A stretch of 64,000 nucleotides of DNA from Streptomyces sp. TLI_053 (GTDB taxonomy: Bacteria > Actinomycetota > Actinomycetes > Streptomycetales > Streptomycetaceae), in NCBI RefSeq assembly GCF_900105395.1, contig NZ_LT629775.1, positions 2,560,501-2,624,500 of the forward strand, written 5' to 3'. The position numbers were made by a program, and so were the translations under genes. The notes under the pieces were generated by a model, which saw only the letters and a program-made list of their open reading frames with translations, did not search any database and had not been told where the DNA came from. Of this stretch, positions 34,359-52,035 are shown in pieces. Positions within the stretch are counted from its first letter, which is position 1; the number at the start of each line of letters is the position of its first letter.

Positions 34359-34370
34359 GTCACATGTGAC
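34359..34370. promoter_or_regulatory. Perfect palindrome GTCACATGTGAC in the divergent promoter region
   Basis: The 12-bp palindrome lies between the divergent membrane-protein and GNAT genes, with a half-related TCACATGTC copy at 34375-34383. It looks like a dimeric regulator's site, but no regulator gene lies next to it. Confidence 0.45.
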
Positions 34371-34397
34371 GCACTCACATGTCTTCGGCGGCCGCGG

Positions 34398-35381
34398 ATG
34401 ATCCGCGCGTTCCGGCCCGACACCGACTACCCCGCGCTGGCGGAGCTCCTCTCCGCCGACGGGGCCGGGCCGCCCGTCACGGCCGCCGAACTGCGCGGCC
34501 GGGACGCGGCGCTGCCGGACCGGGACCGGCTGACCACCGACGGGCGGGGGCGACTCACCGGGCACGGCCGGGTCCGGCTGGTCCAGCCCGGGCCCACCGG
34601 GGACCTGCTCGGGTACGCCACCGCCTGGCGGGCCCCCTGGACGCCCCCCGGGGACCTCGCCTCGCGCGTCGTCAGCGCACCGGGGCGCGCGCCGGGCTGG
34701 CTGCTGCCGCTCTACGACGGGCTGGAGCGCTGGGGGCGCGAGGCCGGAGCCGGCCGGCTGCTCGGCGAACTGCCGGACGGGCAGGGCGGGCCGGCGGCCG
34801 TGGGGTGGGACTCCCCGGTCGACCTGACCGGACTGCTGCTCGGCCGCGGCTACCGGGTGGACGCCCATGTGCGGTCGGCGAGCGCCCCGTTGGGCCCGCA
34901 CCTAGCCGCCCCGCAACCGCCGCCCGGCCTGCACCTGGACACCCTCGCCACCACCGGCGCCCCCGGGCCCGAGCGGCAGTTGCACCACCTCTACCGGGAG
35001 ACCCTGCGCGACAACCCCGGATTCGTCGACGCCCTGCCGGAGTTCGACGACTGGCGGGGCGAGGCGCTGGGCGGTCCCGGCGGCCGCCCCGACTGGGTGT
35101 TCACGGCCGAGTGCGCCGGGCGGATCGTCGGCGCCACCGTCGTGCACGGGACGGACGACCCTCTGGCCTGCCGCGTCCACTACACGGCGGTGCTGCGGGC
35201 CTGGCGCGGGCGCGGGCTCGCCCGGGCGCTCAAACTGCACGCGGCGCGGCACCTCCGCGGACACGGTGTGCGGACGGTGCACACCGAGGTCGAGGCCGGC
35301 AACGTGCCGATGGTCGCGGTGAACACCGCCCTCGGGTACCGGTGGGGCGGCGGGCGGCGACGGCTGGTCAAGGAGCTCTGA
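34398..35381 (+). CDS. GNAT family N-acetyltransferase
   Basis: 327 residues. The C-terminal half holds the acetyl-CoA binding motif A of the GNAT fold (YTAVLRAWRGRGLARALKLHAARHL, with the Arg-Gly-x-Gly-Leu-Ala loop) followed by VRTVHTEVEAGNVPMVAVNTALGYR. The N-terminal half is a more degenerate GNAT-like unit, so it may be a two-domain member. The acceptor is unknown. ATG 34398 is used; no clear ribosome binding site precedes it. It sits between the siderophore uptake and biosynthesis blocks; an acylated siderophore is conceivable but not supported. A long hairpin ends the gene. Confidence 0.85.
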   Translation: MIRAFRPDTDYPALAELLSADGAGPPVTAAELRGRDAALPDRDRLTTDGRGRLTGHGRVRLVQPGPTGDLLGYATAWRAPWTPPGDLASRVVSAPGRAPGWLLPLYDGLERWGREAGAGRLLGELPDGQGGPAAVGWDSPVDLTGLLLGRGYRVDAHVRSASAPLGPHLAAPQPPPGLHLDTLATTGAPGPERQLHHLYRETLRDNPGFVDALPEFDDWRGEALGGPGGRPDWVFTAECAGRIVGATVVHGTDDPLACRVHYTAVLRAWRGRGLARALKLHAARHLRGHGVRTVHTEVEAGNVPMVAVNTALGYRWGGGRRRLVKEL

Positions 35382-35405
35382 GGCCCGCCCGTCCCCGGCC
35401 GCGAA

Positions 35406-35447
35406 CGCCGCAGGACGGCACCCCGGGCGGGGTGCCGTCCTGCGGCG
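35406..35447. terminator. Bidirectional 19-bp hairpin between GNAT and MFS genes
   Basis: Perfect arms 35406-35424 and 35429-35447 surround a 4-base GGGC loop between the convergent stops at 35381 and 35464. Confidence 0.85.
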
Positions 35448-35463
35448 GTGCCGGGCCGGGCGC

Positions 35464-36921
35464 TCAGTCCATCGGCGGCGGTCCCGGGGCCTCCTTCGGC
35501 AGCCGGGCCGCGACCAGGGCGCCGAGGGCGACCGCCCCGGCCGTGGCCACCAGCGCGACCCGGTACGGCCCGGGTTCCGCGCCGTGCGTGCCGTCCTCGG
35601 CCAGCGCGCCGATCAGGGCCGCCGCGCCGGCGATGCCGAACGCGCCGCCGAGCGTGCGGACGATGGTGAACAGGCCCATCGCCCGGCCCATCGCGGGTCC
35701 GGGCACGTCCGCGAAGCCCGCGATCTGGACCGTCAGCACGGCGGTGCCCAGGATCAGGCCGACGCCGAACATCAGCGCCCGGACGGCCCAGGCGTTCCCG
35801 CCGACGCCCGGCAGGGCGAGGGCGGCCAGCACCAGGGCCGCGAGCAGCAGGGCCGGCAGCGCGAGCCGGCGCGGGCCGAGCCTCGGCAGCAGCCGGTCGA
35901 CCACCTGGGAGGCGGCCATCAGGCCGATCGCCTCCGGGAACACGCTCAGGCCCGCGTCCAGCGCCGAGGCGCCCAGCGCCGCCTGGTAGAGCAGCGGGAA
36001 GGCGAACAGCGCGCCCATCAGCCCGGCGGCGGTCAGCAGGGCCAGCCAACTGGCCGCGCCGAAGGTGCGGTCGGCGAGCAGCCGCAGGTCCACCAGCGGC
36101 TCCTCGGCCCGCAGCTGGTGCCGGACGGCGAGGCCGAGCAGCACCACGCCGAGGACCCCGGACAGGCCCACCGCCGGGGAGGTCCAGCCGTGCGCCGGGC
36201 CGAAGCCGAGCGCGTAGGTGAGCAGGCCCAGGCCCGGGGTGGCGAGCAGGAAGCCGGTGGTGTCGAAGCGCCCGGCCGGCGGCTCCTCCTGGTCGCGCAG
36301 GGCGAACACGCCGGTCAGGACGGCCGCGACGCCGATCGGCACATTGACCAGGAACAGCCAGTGCCAGGAGAGGTGCTCGGTCAGGAAGCCGCCGAGCGGC
36401 GGGCCGAGCGCGGGCATCAGGGCCGTCGGCACGATCAGCACCTTGCCGAGGCCGGCCCGCTCGTGCGGCTCGAAGGCCCGGAACAGCAGCGTCATGCCGA
36501 CCGGGGTGAGCAGGCCGCCGGCGACGCCCTGGGCCGCCCGGGCGGCGGTGAGCGCGCCGAGGCCGGGGGCGGCCGCGCACAGGGCGCTGGCCAGGGTGAA
36601 CACCGCGAGCGAGCCGAGGAAGACCCGCCGGACCCCGAACCGGTCGCCGAGCCAGCCGGCCGCCGGGAGTCCGACGGCGAGGCCGACCAGGAAGGCGGTC
36701 TCCACCGCGTTGGCGGCGGAGACCGGGCGGCCGAAGTCACCGGCGATGGTGAACAGGGCCGGGTTGACGATCGTCGAGTCCAGGCCGTTCATGCACATCG
36801 CGGCCGTGTAGACGAGCACCACGGCGAGCCGCCCCGCGAACAGGGGGCGGGCCGGGGCGCCGTCCCCGGCCCCGGCGGGGGTGCCGGGGCCGGGGACGGG
36901 CTTGGCGTCCGTGTCGGTCAT
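35464..36921 (-). CDS. MFS exporter of the DHA2 (14-helix) drug/siderophore type
   Basis: 485 residues with about 14 membrane helices. MFS signatures include [18 protein letters not shown] (DHA2 motif D1-like), [20 protein letters not shown] (motif A), [20 protein letters not shown] (motif B) and [27 protein letters not shown] (motif C). Such proteins export small molecules by proton exchange. The start ATG 36921 overlaps the mbtH stop by four bases (ATGA), so it is translated with the NRPS operon and is the best candidate for exporting the finished siderophore. It is probably under the iron box at 44447. Confidence 0.9.
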   Translation of the reverse strand: MTDTDAKPVPGPGTPAGAGDGAPARPLFAGRLAVVLVYTAAMCMNGLDSTIVNPALFTIAGDFGRPVSAANAVETAFLVGLAVGLPAAGWLGDRFGVRRVFLGSLAVFTLASALCAAAPGLGALTAARAAQGVAGGLLTPVGMTLLFRAFEPHERAGLGKVLIVPTALMPALGPPLGGFLTEHLSWHWLFLVNVPIGVAAVLTGVFALRDQEEPPAGRFDTTGFLLATPGLGLLTYALGFGPAHGWTSPAVGLSGVLGVVLLGLAVRHQLRAEEPLVDLRLLADRTFGAASWLALLTAAGLMGALFAFPLLYQAALGASALDAGLSVFPEAIGLMAASQVVDRLLPRLGPRRLALPALLLAALVLAALALPGVGGNAWAVRALMFGVGLILGTAVLTVQIAGFADVPGPAMGRAMGLFTIVRTLGGAFGIAGAAALIGALAEDGTHGAEPGPYRVALVATAGAVALGALVAARLPKEAPGPPPMD

Positions 36922-37115
36922 CGGGCCGGACTCAGCTCGGTCCAGTGGGCGGTGATCCAGTCCAGCGCGGCGGCGCGCTCGCACGGCCCGTGGGCGACGG
37001 TCCAGCCGGCCGGGACGGCGGCGAAGTCCGGCCAGAGCGAGTGCTGGCCCTGGTCGTTGACGAGCGCGAGGAACTCGCCGTCGCCGTCGAAGGGGTTGGC
37101 GGGGGCGTCACTCAT
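36918..37115 (-). CDS. MbtH-like protein
   Basis: 65 residues, the usual MbtH size, with the family pattern [32 protein letters not shown]...[16 protein letters not shown], including the conserved Ser-Leu-Trp-Pro and two further Trp. MbtH proteins bind NRPS adenylation domains and make them soluble and active. ATG 37115 follows AGGAGAA, 38 bases after the NRPS stop, and the gene overlaps the exporter gene by four bases. Confidence 0.95.
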   Translation of the reverse strand: MSDAPANPFDGDGEFLALVNDQGQHSLWPDFAAVPAGWTVAHGPCERAAALDWITAHWTELSPAR

Positions 37116-37153
37116 GGGGTGGGTTCTCCTGTCGGTTCGGACGGGGGCGGGGT

Positions 37154-44398
<7,245 letters not shown>

Positions 44399-44446
44399 GG
44401 TTCTGAAAGCTCCTCGGGTCCGGCGAACGGCACGCCAATTGCCTGG

Positions 44447-44465
44447 TTAGGTTAGCCTAAGCTAT
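44447..44465. promoter_or_regulatory. Iron box between the NRPS and M20 amidohydrolase genes
   Basis: TTAGGTTAGCCTAAGCTAT matches the 19-bp iron-box consensus at about 16 positions. It lies 49 bases before the leftward NRPS start and 62 bases before the rightward M20 start, so one operator can control both. Confidence 0.85.
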
Positions 44466-44526
44466 CTGCATATTGTCTGGTCAACAGCCTGCCGATGGGC
44501 AGGCCCTGACAGCCCCGGAGGCGCCG

Positions 44527-45711
44527 ATGTCCCCCTTGAACGCGAGCGTGCCCGCGCCCGGCCCGGCGGTCGCCGCCGGACCGGCCGACCCCGCGTCGAA
44601 GGAGGCCGTGCGCGAGCGCGTCCTCGCCCACCGGGACGAGCTGCTGGCGCTCAGCCGCCGCATCCACGCCCACCCGGAGGTCGCGTTCGAGGAGCACCGG
44701 GCCGCCGAGTGGTGCGCCGAACTGCTGCGCGCCCACGGCTACTCCGTCACCCCGGGCACCGCCGGACTGCCCACCGCGTTCAGCGCGAGCACCGGCGGCG
44801 GACCGGTCACCGTCGCGATCGTCTGCGAGTACGACGCCCTGCCCGGCCTCGGCCACGCCTGCGGCCACAACCTCATCGCCGCCGCCGGCCTCGGTGCCGC
44901 GCTCGGCCTCGCCCCGTACGCCGACCGGCTCGGACTCACCGTCCGGGTGATCGGCGCACCGGCCGAGGAGCGCGGCGCCGGAAAGGCGCTGCTGCTGGAC
45001 GGGGGCGCGTTCGACGGCGTGGACGCCGCGATGATGGTCCACCCCTGCCCGGTGGAGGTGGCCGACTTCCACTCCTTCGCGCTCGGCACCCTGTCCGTCC
45101 GCTACACCGGCCGCGCCGCCCACCCCAGCCTCAATCCGCACGAGGGCCGCAACGCCGCCGACGCCCTCACCGTCGCCCAGGTCGCGCTCGGGCTGCTGCG
45201 CCAGCAACTGCCGCCGCAGTGGCGGGTGCACGGCATCACCACGGCCGCCGGCACGGCGCCCAACCTCATCCCCGACAGCGCCACCGCCGAGTACGAGATC
45301 CGGACCTCCGCCGCCGAGGACCTCGCGGCACTGCGCGCCCGGGTCGAGGACTGCTTCCGGGCCGGCGCGCTGGCCACCGGCTGCGAGGTCGAGCTGACCC
45401 GGCCGGAGCCGGACTACCTGGACTTCCGCAGCGACACCGGACTGCTCGCGCTGTGGCGTGCCAACGCCGCGGCGGCGGGGCGCCCGGAGCCGGTCGAGAG
45501 CGGGCCGTTCGCCTGCACCGACATGGGCAACGTCTCGCACGCCGTCCCCTCCATCCACCCGGTCCTGGACATCACCGGCGGCTCCTGCGGCCCGCACGAG
45601 GCCGCGTTCGTCGAGGCCGCCGTCTCACCGGAGGCGGACCGGGCGATCCTGGAGGGCGCGGTCGCGCTGGCCTGGACGGCGGCCGACTTCGCGGCGGCGC
45701 CGCGCGGGTGA
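44527..45711 (+). CDS. M20 family amidohydrolase/peptidase
   Basis: 394 residues of the M20D/aminoacylase-1-like-2 group. Metal-binding motifs are visible: CEYDALPGLGHACGHNLIAAAG, the acidic PAEERGAGK, MMVHPCPVEVAD and the C-terminal TDMGNVSHAVPSIHP, with the lid-domain TGRAAHPS segment. Members split amide bonds of acyl-amino acids or dipeptides. ATG 44527 follows GGAGG. Its shared iron box with the NRPS suggests a role in siderophore processing, such as cleaving an acyl-amino acid shunt product or recycling used DHB-amino acid units; this is inference. A perfect 26-bp hairpin ends the transcript. Confidence 0.88.
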   Translation: MSPLNASVPAPGPAVAAGPADPASKEAVRERVLAHRDELLALSRRIHAHPEVAFEEHRAAEWCAELLRAHGYSVTPGTAGLPTAFSASTGGGPVTVAIVCEYDALPGLGHACGHNLIAAAGLGAALGLAPYADRLGLTVRVIGAPAEERGAGKALLLDGGAFDGVDAAMMVHPCPVEVADFHSFALGTLSVRYTGRAAHPSLNPHEGRNAADALTVAQVALGLLRQQLPPQWRVHGITTAAGTAPNLIPDSATAEYEIRTSAAEDLAALRARVEDCFRAGALATGCEVELTRPEPDYLDFRSDTGLLALWRANAAAAGRPEPVESGPFACTDMGNVSHAVPSIHPVLDITGGSCGPHEAAFVEAAVSPEADRAILEGAVALAWTAADFAAAPRG

Positions 45712-45725
45712 CGGGCCGCCGACGG

Positions 45726-45782
45726 CGGTCGGCGGACAGCGGCCGACGGACTCCGTGTCCGTCGGCCGCTGTCCGCCGACCC
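45726..45782. terminator. Bidirectional 26-bp perfect hairpin
   Basis: Arms 45726-45751 and 45757-45782 pair without mismatch around a 5-base loop, between the convergent M20 gene (stop 45711) and the degenerate adenylation gene (stop 45816). It is the longest such hairpin in the window. Confidence 0.9.
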
Positions 45783-45815
45783 CGGGGCCGGGCCCGCGGG
45801 GCCCGGCCCCGGAGG

Positions 45816-46601
45816 TCAGCCGCGCTGCGGGACCAGGTGCACCGGCCCCGGCTCGGGCAGCAGCTCGCCGAGCACCGACGGCGCCGCACGCAGTGCGGTC
45901 ACCCCCGCCTCCCGGACCAGCTCCCCGACCTCGCCCGGCCGGTCCGGATCGGCCAGCACCAGCGCCGCCCCGGTCCGCAGCGGCCACAGGAACTCCCACA
46001 GCGGCAGGCCCAGCTGCAGCACCCGGTCGCCCGGGCCCAGCCCGTACACGGACTGCAGCTCACGCACCCGGCGGTCCACCTCGGCGTGGGCCGTCCACAC
46101 CCCCGCCGGACGCCCGCCCGGCCCGTAGGCCCGGCAGAGCGGATGCTGCGGGGTCAGCGCCCGCGGCGGGTCGGTGGCCGCCCGCCCGGCCAGCTCGGCG
46201 GCGCTCGGCCGCTCCGCGTCCGGCACCCCCTCCCCCAGCACGCACACCGGCGCCGCGTCGGCCAGCAGCCAGGACAGCCGCCCCGGGGCGTCGTCCGGGT
46301 CCAGCGGCAGGTACGCCGCACCCGTCTTGGCCACCGCCAGCAGCGCCGGCACCAGCTCGGCCGGGCGGGTCAGCGCGAGGCCGACCACCGTGCCGGGGCG
46401 CGCGCCCCGGTCCGTCAGACAGCGGGCCGTCCGGTTGGCAGCGGCGTTCAGCTCGCCGTAGCTCACCGGCGCCGCGCCGGCCGGCAGCAGTGCCGGGGCG
46501 TCCGGCGTCCGTGCCGCCTGGGCCTCGATCGGCCCGACCACCGTGGTGGCCGGCCACCGCTCCGTTCGCGACGGCCTCGCCACCGCCGTGCCGGACTCCA
46601 T
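45816..46601 (-). CDS. Degenerate, truncated adenylation-domain protein in the dhb operon
   Basis: 261 residues matching only the N-terminal half of an NRPS adenylation domain: [52 protein letters not shown]. The ATP-binding A3 place, normally [11 protein letters not shown], has shrunk to AYGPGGRPAG with the Lys replaced by Ala, and all later motifs (A5-A10) are missing. It cannot be a working ligase of the known kind. Yet the frame is open and the start ATG 46601 overlaps the carrier-protein stop by one base, so it is still translated. It is either a decaying remnant of another module or has a retained non-catalytic role. Confidence 0.75.
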   Translation of the reverse strand: MESGTAVARPSRTERWPATTVVGPIEAQAARTPDAPALLPAGAAPVSYGELNAAANRTARCLTDRGARPGTVVGLALTRPAELVPALLAVAKTGAAYLPLDPDDAPGRLSWLLADAAPVCVLGEGVPDAERPSAAELAGRAATDPPRALTPQHPLCRAYGPGGRPAGVWTAHAEVDRRVRELQSVYGLGPGDRVLQLGLPLWEFLWPLRTGAALVLADPDRPGEVGELVREAGVTALRAAPSVLGELLPEPGPVHLVPQRG

Positions 46602-46825
46602 CAGGACGCGCCCAGCAGTTCGGCCCAGGCCTCGACGGCCGGACGCTCGGCCAGCTGCAGGAACGCCACCTCGGCGCCCTCGGCCCGCCAGCGCTCGGCC
46701 AGCGCCATCAGCCGCACCGAGTCCAGGCCCCAGTCGGCCAGGTTCTCGTCCAGCGGGATGTCCGCCGGGTCCTCGCCGAGCAGGTCGGCGACCTCGGCCC
46801 GGATTCGCTCCACGGTGAAGGCCAT
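46601..46825 (-). CDS. Stand-alone aryl carrier protein for 2,3-dihydroxybenzoate
   Basis: 74 residues, one four-helix carrier domain with the phosphopantetheine Ser36 in WGLDSVRLM. The sequence resembles the C-terminal domain of EntB/DhbB ([32 protein letters not shown]). It should accept 2,3-dihydroxybenzoyl-AMP from the DhbE-like ligase and present it to the first NRPS condensation domain. In enterobactin and bacillibactin systems this domain is fused to the isochorismatase; here it is its own gene, five bases downstream. GAAGGGAAG precedes ATG 46825. Confidence 0.9.
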   Translation of the reverse strand: MAFTVERIRAEVADLLGEDPADIPLDENLADWGLDSVRLMALAERWRAEGAEVAFLQLAERPAVEAWAELLGAS

Positions 46826-46830
46826 GGCTG

Positions 46831-47463
46831 TCACTTCCCTTCCACGACGGCGTCGGTACCGGTGACGACGCCGCAGCGCCCGGCCACCCAGCTGAGCGCG
46901 GCGCGGTGCTCGTCCGCGCCGAAGTCGGCGACCGCGTCGGCCACCACGAAGGCCCGGATGTCCCGCATCCAGGCGTCGCAGGCGGTCGCCTGCACCCCGA
47001 TGTGCGCGTACACGCCGGTGATCACCAGCTCGTCGCGGCCCTGCTCGCGCAGCAGCTCGTCCAGGTCGGTCCGGACGAAGGCGCTGTACTTCCACTTGGT
47101 GAGCAGCCGGTCGCCCTCGGCCGGGGCGACCTCGTCCACGATCGCCGCCGCCTGCGGGTCGTCCGGGATGCCCGGGCCCCAGAAGTCCTGCTGCAGGCCG
47201 CGCTGTTCGGCGCTCTGGCCGCCCGGCTGGGCCGAGTAGACGACGGGCACGCCGTGCTCGGCGGCCCAGGCGCGCAGCCGGTTGATGTTGGCGAACAGCT
47301 CGGTGACCGGCGCGGCCGACGTGTCGAAGGCGCCCATGAAGTGGTTCTGCAGGTCGTGCACCAGCAGCACGGCCCGGGACGGGTCGACCGTCCAGTCGAC
47401 CCGGTTGGCCGGCAGCTCGGCGGCGGCGGGCATCGGATAGGAGGGGATGCGGGGCAGGCCCAC
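46831..47463 (-). CDS. Isochorismatase (DhbB/EntB N-terminal type, without carrier domain)
   Basis: 210 residues. Catalytic Asp37 ([10 protein letters not shown]), Lys in [10 protein letters not shown] and the [19 protein letters not shown] segment mark it as an isochorismatase that turns isochorismate into 2,3-dihydro-2,3-dihydroxybenzoate and pyruvate. It ends just after the hydrolase fold ([14 protein letters not shown]), with no carrier domain. GTG 47463 follows AAGGA. It lies between the ligase and carrier genes, separated from dhbE by 138 bases rich in 23-bp repeats. Confidence 0.92.
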   Translation of the reverse strand: MGLPRIPSYPMPAAAELPANRVDWTVDPSRAVLLVHDLQNHFMGAFDTSAAPVTELFANINRLRAWAAEHGVPVVYSAQPGGQSAEQRGLQQDFWGPGIPDDPQAAAIVDEVAPAEGDRLLTKWKYSAFVRTDLDELLREQGRDELVITGVYAHIGVQATACDAWMRDIRAFVVADAVADFGADEHRAALSWVAGRCGVVTGTDAVVEGK

Positions 47464-47551
47464 GGCGGTGCGTCCTTAACGTGTAGGGGGATCCGGGAGT
47501 CCGGGGACTCGCGGGTCGGAAGGCTCAGGAGTCCGGAGGCTCGGGAACGCG

Positions 47552-47597
47552 AGGCTCAGGAGAGAGGGAGTCGGAGGCTCAGGAGAGAGGGGGTCGG
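47552..47597. repeat. 23-bp tandem repeat between dhbE and isochorismatase genes
   Basis: Two copies of AGGCTCAGGAGAGAGGGAGTCGG (one base differs) plus partial copies on both sides fill much of the 138-base gap downstream of dhbE. They are non-coding and may vary in number. Confidence 0.75.
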
Positions 47598-47601
47598 AGG
47601 C

Positions 47602-49364
<1,763 letters not shown>

Positions 49365-49368
<4 letters not shown>

Positions 49369-50564
49369 TGCGGCACCCCGGCGGCGTCCAGGAAGGTGCG
49401 GAACTTGGCGCTGGTCTCGGCGAGTTCGGACTCCGGCCGGGACTCGGCGACCACACCGGCGCCGGCGAACACCCGCAGCGTCCGCTCGTCCGCCTCGGCG
49501 CAGCGCAGGGTGACGACCCACTCGCCGTCGCCGTCCGCGTCGCCCCAGCCGACCATGCCGGTGTACAGGCCCCGGTCGAAGGGCTCGATGCCGCGGATCG
49601 CCTCGCGGGCGAGCGGGGTCGGGCTGCCGCAGACCGCCGGGGTCGGGTGCATGGCGACGGCCAGCTCCAGGGCGGAGACGGCCGGGTCGATCAGCTCACC
49701 GGTGATGGTGGTGGCCAGGTGCCACATCGCGGCGGTGCGCACCAGGGTGGGGCGCGCCGGCACGACCAGATCGCGGCAGTACGGCGCGAGCGCGGCGTGG
49801 ATGGCGTCCACGACGAAGGCGTGCTCCTGGAGGTCCTTCGGCGACTCCAGCAGCGCGGCGGCGCGGCGGACGTCCTCGCCGAGGTCGGCGCTGCGCGGCA
49901 CCGATCCGGCCAGCGGGTTGGCGACGACGGCGGTACCGGTGCGCGAGAGCAGCAGTTCGGGGCTGGCACCGATCAGGGTGCGGCCGCCGCCGGCGGGGAC
50001 GGCGAAGGTGTAGCCGCCGGGGTCGCGGCGGCCGAGCCGCTGGAGGATCGCGGGCAGGTCGAGCGGGCGGTCGGCGTGCAGCTCCAGGGTCCGGGAGAGC
50101 ACGACCTTGCTCAGCTCGCCGTCGGCCCGGAGCAGTTCCACGGCCTCGGCGACACCGGCCCCGTACGCCTCGGGCGCGGGCACCGGGCGGACGTCCCAGT
50201 CGATCCGGTCGGCGGCCGGGGCGGGCAGCGCGATCAGCGGGTCGTCGCGCAGTGCGCCGCAGGTGCGGAGCGTCGCGGGGACGACGAGCTCGGCCCGGCT
50301 GTCGTGGTCGAACGCCACCGCGCCCACCACCAGCGGGTGTTCGACGCCGTCCTGGCGGGCCCGGGCGAGGGTCTCGGCGACCCGGTCGACCAGCGGGCGC
50401 CCGTCCTGGGGCACCCGGGCGTGCACGCCCTCGGCGAGCAGCGTGCGGGTCGGGGAGGCGAAGAACGCCTCGTCGGCCGCGGCCCGGTACTGGCCGAGCA
50501 GCCCGCTGGCCGCGCCGATGACGGTGTGGTCCGTCCCGGCGGGGGCGTGATGCACCGTGGTCAC
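49365..50564 (-). CDS. dhbC: Isochorismate synthase
   Basis: 399 residues of the chorismate-utilising family, converting chorismate to isochorismate as the first step to 2,3-dihydroxybenzoate. Signatures are [50 protein letters not shown], the metal site [58 protein letters not shown] and [20 protein letters not shown]. The size matches DhbC. GTG 50564 follows GGGAGA; the longer open frame upstream is proline/arginine-rich. A 241-base GC-rich gap with partial inverted repeats separates it from dhbA; its stop overlaps the dhbE start. Confidence 0.95.
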
Positions 50565-50805
50565 CTGGAATCTCCCAGTCTGCGAGTGGTCGCCGGACGC
50601 TGCTCGTCGCGGCGGTCGGCGGTGGTCTGGTCCGGGACCCGCCCCGGTGGGGGCGCGGTCCCGGTGGGGCGCCGGGCCCCGGGTGCTGCTCGCCCCGGGG
50701 GTCCGGCCCCGCCGTGGGTGTCGGGGGCCGCGACGGTCCGGGGCGGGGCCGTCGTGGAGTCGTGCCGGAGTGTGCGGGATCCGGGTCGGGGGCCGTGCGC
50801 GGGCG

Positions 50806-51630
50806 TCAGGCCCGCAGCGTGGCACCGCCGTCCACGTAGAGGTCGTGCATGGTGATGTGGCGGGCCCGGTCGGAGACCAGGAAGGTCACCGCCTCGGCGA
50901 TGTCGGCGGGCTGGGCGATCCGGCCGAGCGGGATGCCGACCCGGTAGCTGGCCGGGTCGCCGTCGATGACGCGCCGTTCGGCGGCCGCCGCGTCGTCCTG
51001 CCAGAGCCCGCGCTGCATCTCGGTGTCGGTGGAGCCGGGCGAGACGATGTTGCAGCGCACCCCGGAGCGGCCGAGTTCCAGGCCGAGACACCGGGTGTAC
51101 ATGGTGGCCGCCGCCTTGGAGGCCGCGTAGGCGGCCATCCCGGTGCGCGGGACGCCGGCCGCGTTGGAGCCGACGGTGACGATCGCACCGCCACCGCGCT
51201 CGGCCATCCGTCGGCCGACCGCGCGGGTGGTGTGGAAGACCCCGGTGGTGTTGACCGCGAAGCTGTCCGCCCAGTCCTGGTCGGTGAGCTCGAGCGCGGG
51301 AGCGACACGCAGGATTCCCGCGACGTTCACCAGGATGCCGATCGGGCCGAGTTGGCTTTCCATCAGCTCGACGGTGGATTCGACCGCCGCCGCGTCGGAG
51401 ACGTCCAGCAGGTAGGGGTGGACGGGTCCGCCGGAGGCCGCGCCGCCCGGGGCCGCGTCGGCCGGACGACCCGACAGCTCGTCGGCGAGCTCGGCGAGCG
51501 GACCGGGGTTGCGGTCGACCGCCGCGACGACGGCGCCCGCTGCGACGAGCGCGCGCGTCACCGCCGCGCCTATCCCCTGTCCGGCGCCGGTGACCATCGC
51601 GACGGCGCCCGCGAGTTCGGACTGCTGCAC
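50806..51630 (-). CDS. dhbA: 2,3-dihydro-2,3-dihydroxybenzoate dehydrogenase
   Basis: 274 residues of the short-chain dehydrogenase family. NAD site [11 protein letters not shown] near the N-terminus, NVAGI, catalytic Ser in [12 protein letters not shown] and Tyr-x-x-x-Lys as YAASKAA. It oxidises dihydro-DHB to 2,3-dihydroxybenzoate, the last step of the branch. An extra Gly/Pro/Ala-rich loop (about residues 60-75) is inserted after the second strand. GTG 51630 follows GGAGGGG. The iron box at 51656 lies 26 bases upstream, so this is the first gene of the iron-repressed dhb operon. Confidence 0.93.
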   Translation of the reverse strand: MQQSELAGAVAMVTGAGQGIGAAVTRALVAAGAVVAAVDRNPGPLAELADELSGRPADAAPGGAASGGPVHPYLLDVSDAAAVESTVELMESQLGPIGILVNVAGILRVAPALELTDQDWADSFAVNTTGVFHTTRAVGRRMAERGGGAIVTVGSNAAGVPRTGMAAYAASKAAATMYTRCLGLELGRSGVRCNIVSPGSTDTEMQRGLWQDDAAAAERRVIDGDPASYRVGIPLGRIAQPADIAEAVTFLVSDRARHITMHDLYVDGGATLRA

Positions 51631-51655
51631 TGAAAATCCCCTCCGACCAGCAACA

Positions 51656-51674
51656 TTAGGCAAGCCTAACCTAA
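51656..51674. promoter_or_regulatory. Iron box upstream of dhbA
   Basis: TTAGGCAAGCCTAACCTAA agrees with the iron-box consensus at about 16 of 19 positions, 26 bases before the dhbA start. It should repress the DHB branch when iron is plentiful. Confidence 0.88.
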
Positions 51675-51895
51675 CACAATTGTTCGGACTCTCCGAGGGG
51701 GCCCGTCGGCACGGGCCGACACTGCGGGGTCGTCAACTGTCGTCGGCCGGGGGACGGAGGGGTGCGGCCGTCGGACGGCGCGGGACGGGCGCCGGTGCGA
51801 GCGGCGAGCCGAGGGGCGGCCCCGCGGACGACCCGGAGGGCGATCCGGAGGGCGGCCCCGCGGACCGCCCCGAGGACGGCCCGCGGGCGAACATA
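51675..51895. other. Spacer between dhb operon and MFS/TetR operon
   Basis: After an AT-richer patch at 51672-51690 the stretch is GC-rich with repeated GGAGGGCGGCCCCGCGGA-like units. No gene is seen. It separates the dhbA iron box from the two TetR-type operators. Confidence 0.4.
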
Positions 51896-51911
51896 GACGC
51901 AACGTTGCGTC
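51896..51911. promoter_or_regulatory. Palindromic operator 1 (GACGCAACGTTGCGTC)
   Basis: A perfect 16-bp palindrome lies upstream of the MFS/TetR operon, 43 bases (about four helical turns) from an identical second copy. TetR-type repressors use sites like this. Confidence 0.8.
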
Positions 51912-51938
51912 CAGTGCTAGCGTCGGGACGTGGACCGA

Positions 51939-51954
51939 GACGCAACGTTGCGTC
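51939..51954. promoter_or_regulatory. Palindromic operator 2 (GACGCAACGTTGCGTC)
   Basis: Second identical copy, 82 bases before the MFS start. The DNA between the two copies includes GTGCTAGCGT, a possible -10 region, so the promoter may be flanked by the operators. Confidence 0.8.
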
Positions 51955-52035
51955 CATCTTCGGTCCGCCACGGCGCGGGCCCGACCGACGGCCCCGACGC
52001 GCCCCCTCCCGCACCGTCACCCCCGAGGAGCACCC

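Noticed and set aside
44473..44526. Longer N-terminus for the M20 gene
   Set aside because: The extra 18 codons lie next to the iron box and have no ribosome binding site, while ATG 44527 has GGAGG at the right distance.
47464..47601. Small gene in the 138-base gap after dhbE
   Set aside because: The stretch is made of 23-bp purine-rich tandem repeats with no start, ribosome binding site or protein-like frame.
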